Shown here in pieces: positions 12,435 to 13,089 of a DNA stretch of 13,089 nt. A program made the translations under genes and the position numbers. Source of the DNA: JAXHUA01 sp034189695 (GTDB taxonomy: Bacteria > Chloroflexota > Dehalococcoidia > E44-bin15); NCBI GenBank assembly GCA_034189695.1, contig JAXHUA010000050.1, positions 1-13,089 on the forward strand. Direction: 5' to 3'. The notes under the pieces were generated by a model. The model was not told the DNA's origin. It searched no databases and worked only from the letters and a program-made list of their open reading frames with translations. Numbering within the stretch: the first letter of the stretch is position 1; each line of letters begins with the position of its first letter.

Positions 12435-13013
12435 ATGCCGAGGGTGAAGGTAGGCGACATCGACATCCACTACGAGCTGCACGGAGACGGAGAGGCGATC
12501 GTCCTCATCAGCGGTTACGGAGGCAGCTCCGAAGGCTGGCTCCGTCAGATTCCCGACCTCTCACATCAGTACTGCGTAGTCGCTTTCGACAACCGGGGCA
12601 CCGGCCAGAGCGACAAGCCCGATTCCCTGTACAGCATGGAGATGATGGCCGGGGATGTCGCCGGCCTGCTTGACGCCATCGACGTCGACGCAGCCTACAT
12701 CTTCGGCGTGTCCATGGGCGGAATGATAGCGCAGGAGTTCGCCCTGCGCTATCCCGGCAAGGTGATCGGTCTCATCCTCGGATGCACCACGCCCGGCGGC
12801 GCCCACGCCGCCAGGCCCGAACCCGAGTCGATGGCCTATCTGTTCGATGCGGAACGCCACAAGCGGCTCACCCCGGAACAGGCGGCATGGGAGTCGCTGC
12901 CCTTCCTCTTCACCCAGGAGTTCATCGACCAGAACCCGGAGCTGGTGGAAAGAGTCATAGCCGGCCGCCTCAAGTACCCCACGCCGCTGTATGTCTTCAG
13001 GAGCCGGCCATGA
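12435..13013 (+). CDS. Alpha/beta hydrolase paralog, C-terminal part lost through an inverted 3' segment
   Basis: This paralog of the preceding hydrolase has the same opening layout (VGDIDIHYELHG), the FDNRGTGQSD strand and the nucleophile elbow GVSMGG with Ser93 at the same position. I chose ATG 12435 because AGGAGGG lies six bases upstream and the protein then aligns with its neighbour from residue 1. The frame stops at TGA 13011-13013 after 192 residues, about 75 short, so the catalytic Asp and His are missing. The stop is abrupt. After PLYVFRS, the reverse strand of 13006-13079 encodes the expected continuation (GHDTYDRLPQIQAPTLV), aligning without gaps to the paralog. The genomic gene is therefore either broken by a local inversion or, more likely, intact and misrepresented at the contig end. 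As read here it should be inactive. Confidence 0.8.
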   Translation: MPRVKVGDIDIHYELHGDGEAIVLISGYGGSSEGWLRQIPDLSHQYCVVAFDNRGTGQSDKPDSLYSMEMMAGDVAGLLDAIDVDAAYIFGVSMGGMIAQEFALRYPGKVIGLILGCTTPGGAHAARPEPESMAYLFDAERHKRLTPEQAAWESLPFLFTQEFIDQNPELVERVIAGRLKYPTPLYVFRSRP

Positions 13014-13089
13014 CAAGCGTCGGCGCCTGTATCTGGGGCAGCCTGTCGTACGTGTCATGTCCCATGATCGCGTTTCCCTGGCTCCTGAA
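12996..13089. repeat. Inverted segment flanked by 10-bp inverted repeats at the window end
   Basis: TTCAGGAGCC (12996-13005) and GGCTCCTGAA (13080-13089) are perfect inverted repeats around 74 bp. The right arm ends on the last base of the window. Reversing the 74 bp restores the hydrolase reading frame for about 28 more codons. After that, TGA follows GGC TCC. The last four bases simply mirror 12996-12999, as expected if the sequence folds back on itself at the shared GGAGCC/GGCTCC. Confidence 0.8.

Overview
The window is GC-rich bacterial DNA that reads like a chromosomal contig. It opens inside one gene and closes inside another. The core block thrS-infC-rpmI-rplT-pheS-pheT, the electron-bifurcation-type NuoF/NuoG-like subunits, the DUF4389 membrane protein and the interspersed CCTGTCGAAGG-type repeats together suggest an anaerobic, uncultured Chloroflexota (Dehalococcoidia-like) genome. 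That assignment is inference; no rRNA or other decisive marker is present.

Layout. Positions 3-1415 (+) hold the C-terminal part of a NuoF/HndC-like flavoprotein subunit and a complete NuoG-N-terminal/HoxU-like iron-sulfur subunit, 18 nt apart. They look like the end of an operon for a soluble NAD(P)H-linked hydrogenase, formate dehydrogenase or bifurcating complex. Positions 1416-1620 form a convergent gap with no gene and no convincing terminator. Positions 1621-4146 (-) carry four genes transcribed in the order TetR-family repressor, class I SAM methyltransferase, five-helix membrane protein, DUF4389 membrane protein. Two nearly identical 17-bp dyad sites, one on the repressor promoter and one in front of the methyltransferase, point to an autoregulated mini-regulon.

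Positions 4287-4897 hold two divergent tRNA genes, Ala(GGC) on minus and Val(GAC) on plus. Each has a clear sigma70-type promoter with a 17-bp spacer. They flank a roughly 460-bp spacer filled with REP-like palindromic repeats. Positions 4976-11443 (+) are the translation block. ThrRS lacks the N-terminal TGS domain. IF3 appears to start at an AUA codon behind a very strong Shine-Dalgarno sequence. L35 overlaps the IF3 end, L20 starts at GTG, and PheS has a consensus -10 box so close to its ATG that the mRNA is predicted to be leaderless. PheT follows directly.

Positions 11537-13089 (+) hold two tandem paralogous alpha/beta hydrolases. The second appears truncated at residue 192. However, the last ~75 bases of the window, read on the opposite strand, encode its missing continuation in a gapless match to the paralog. 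The 3' end is therefore either a short DNA inversion or, more likely, a fold-back chimera at the contig end.

The two points that most merit follow-up are the TetR operator pair with compensatory half-site changes and the inverted hydrolase segment. No CRISPR array, prophage, insertion sequence or classical defence system is visible.
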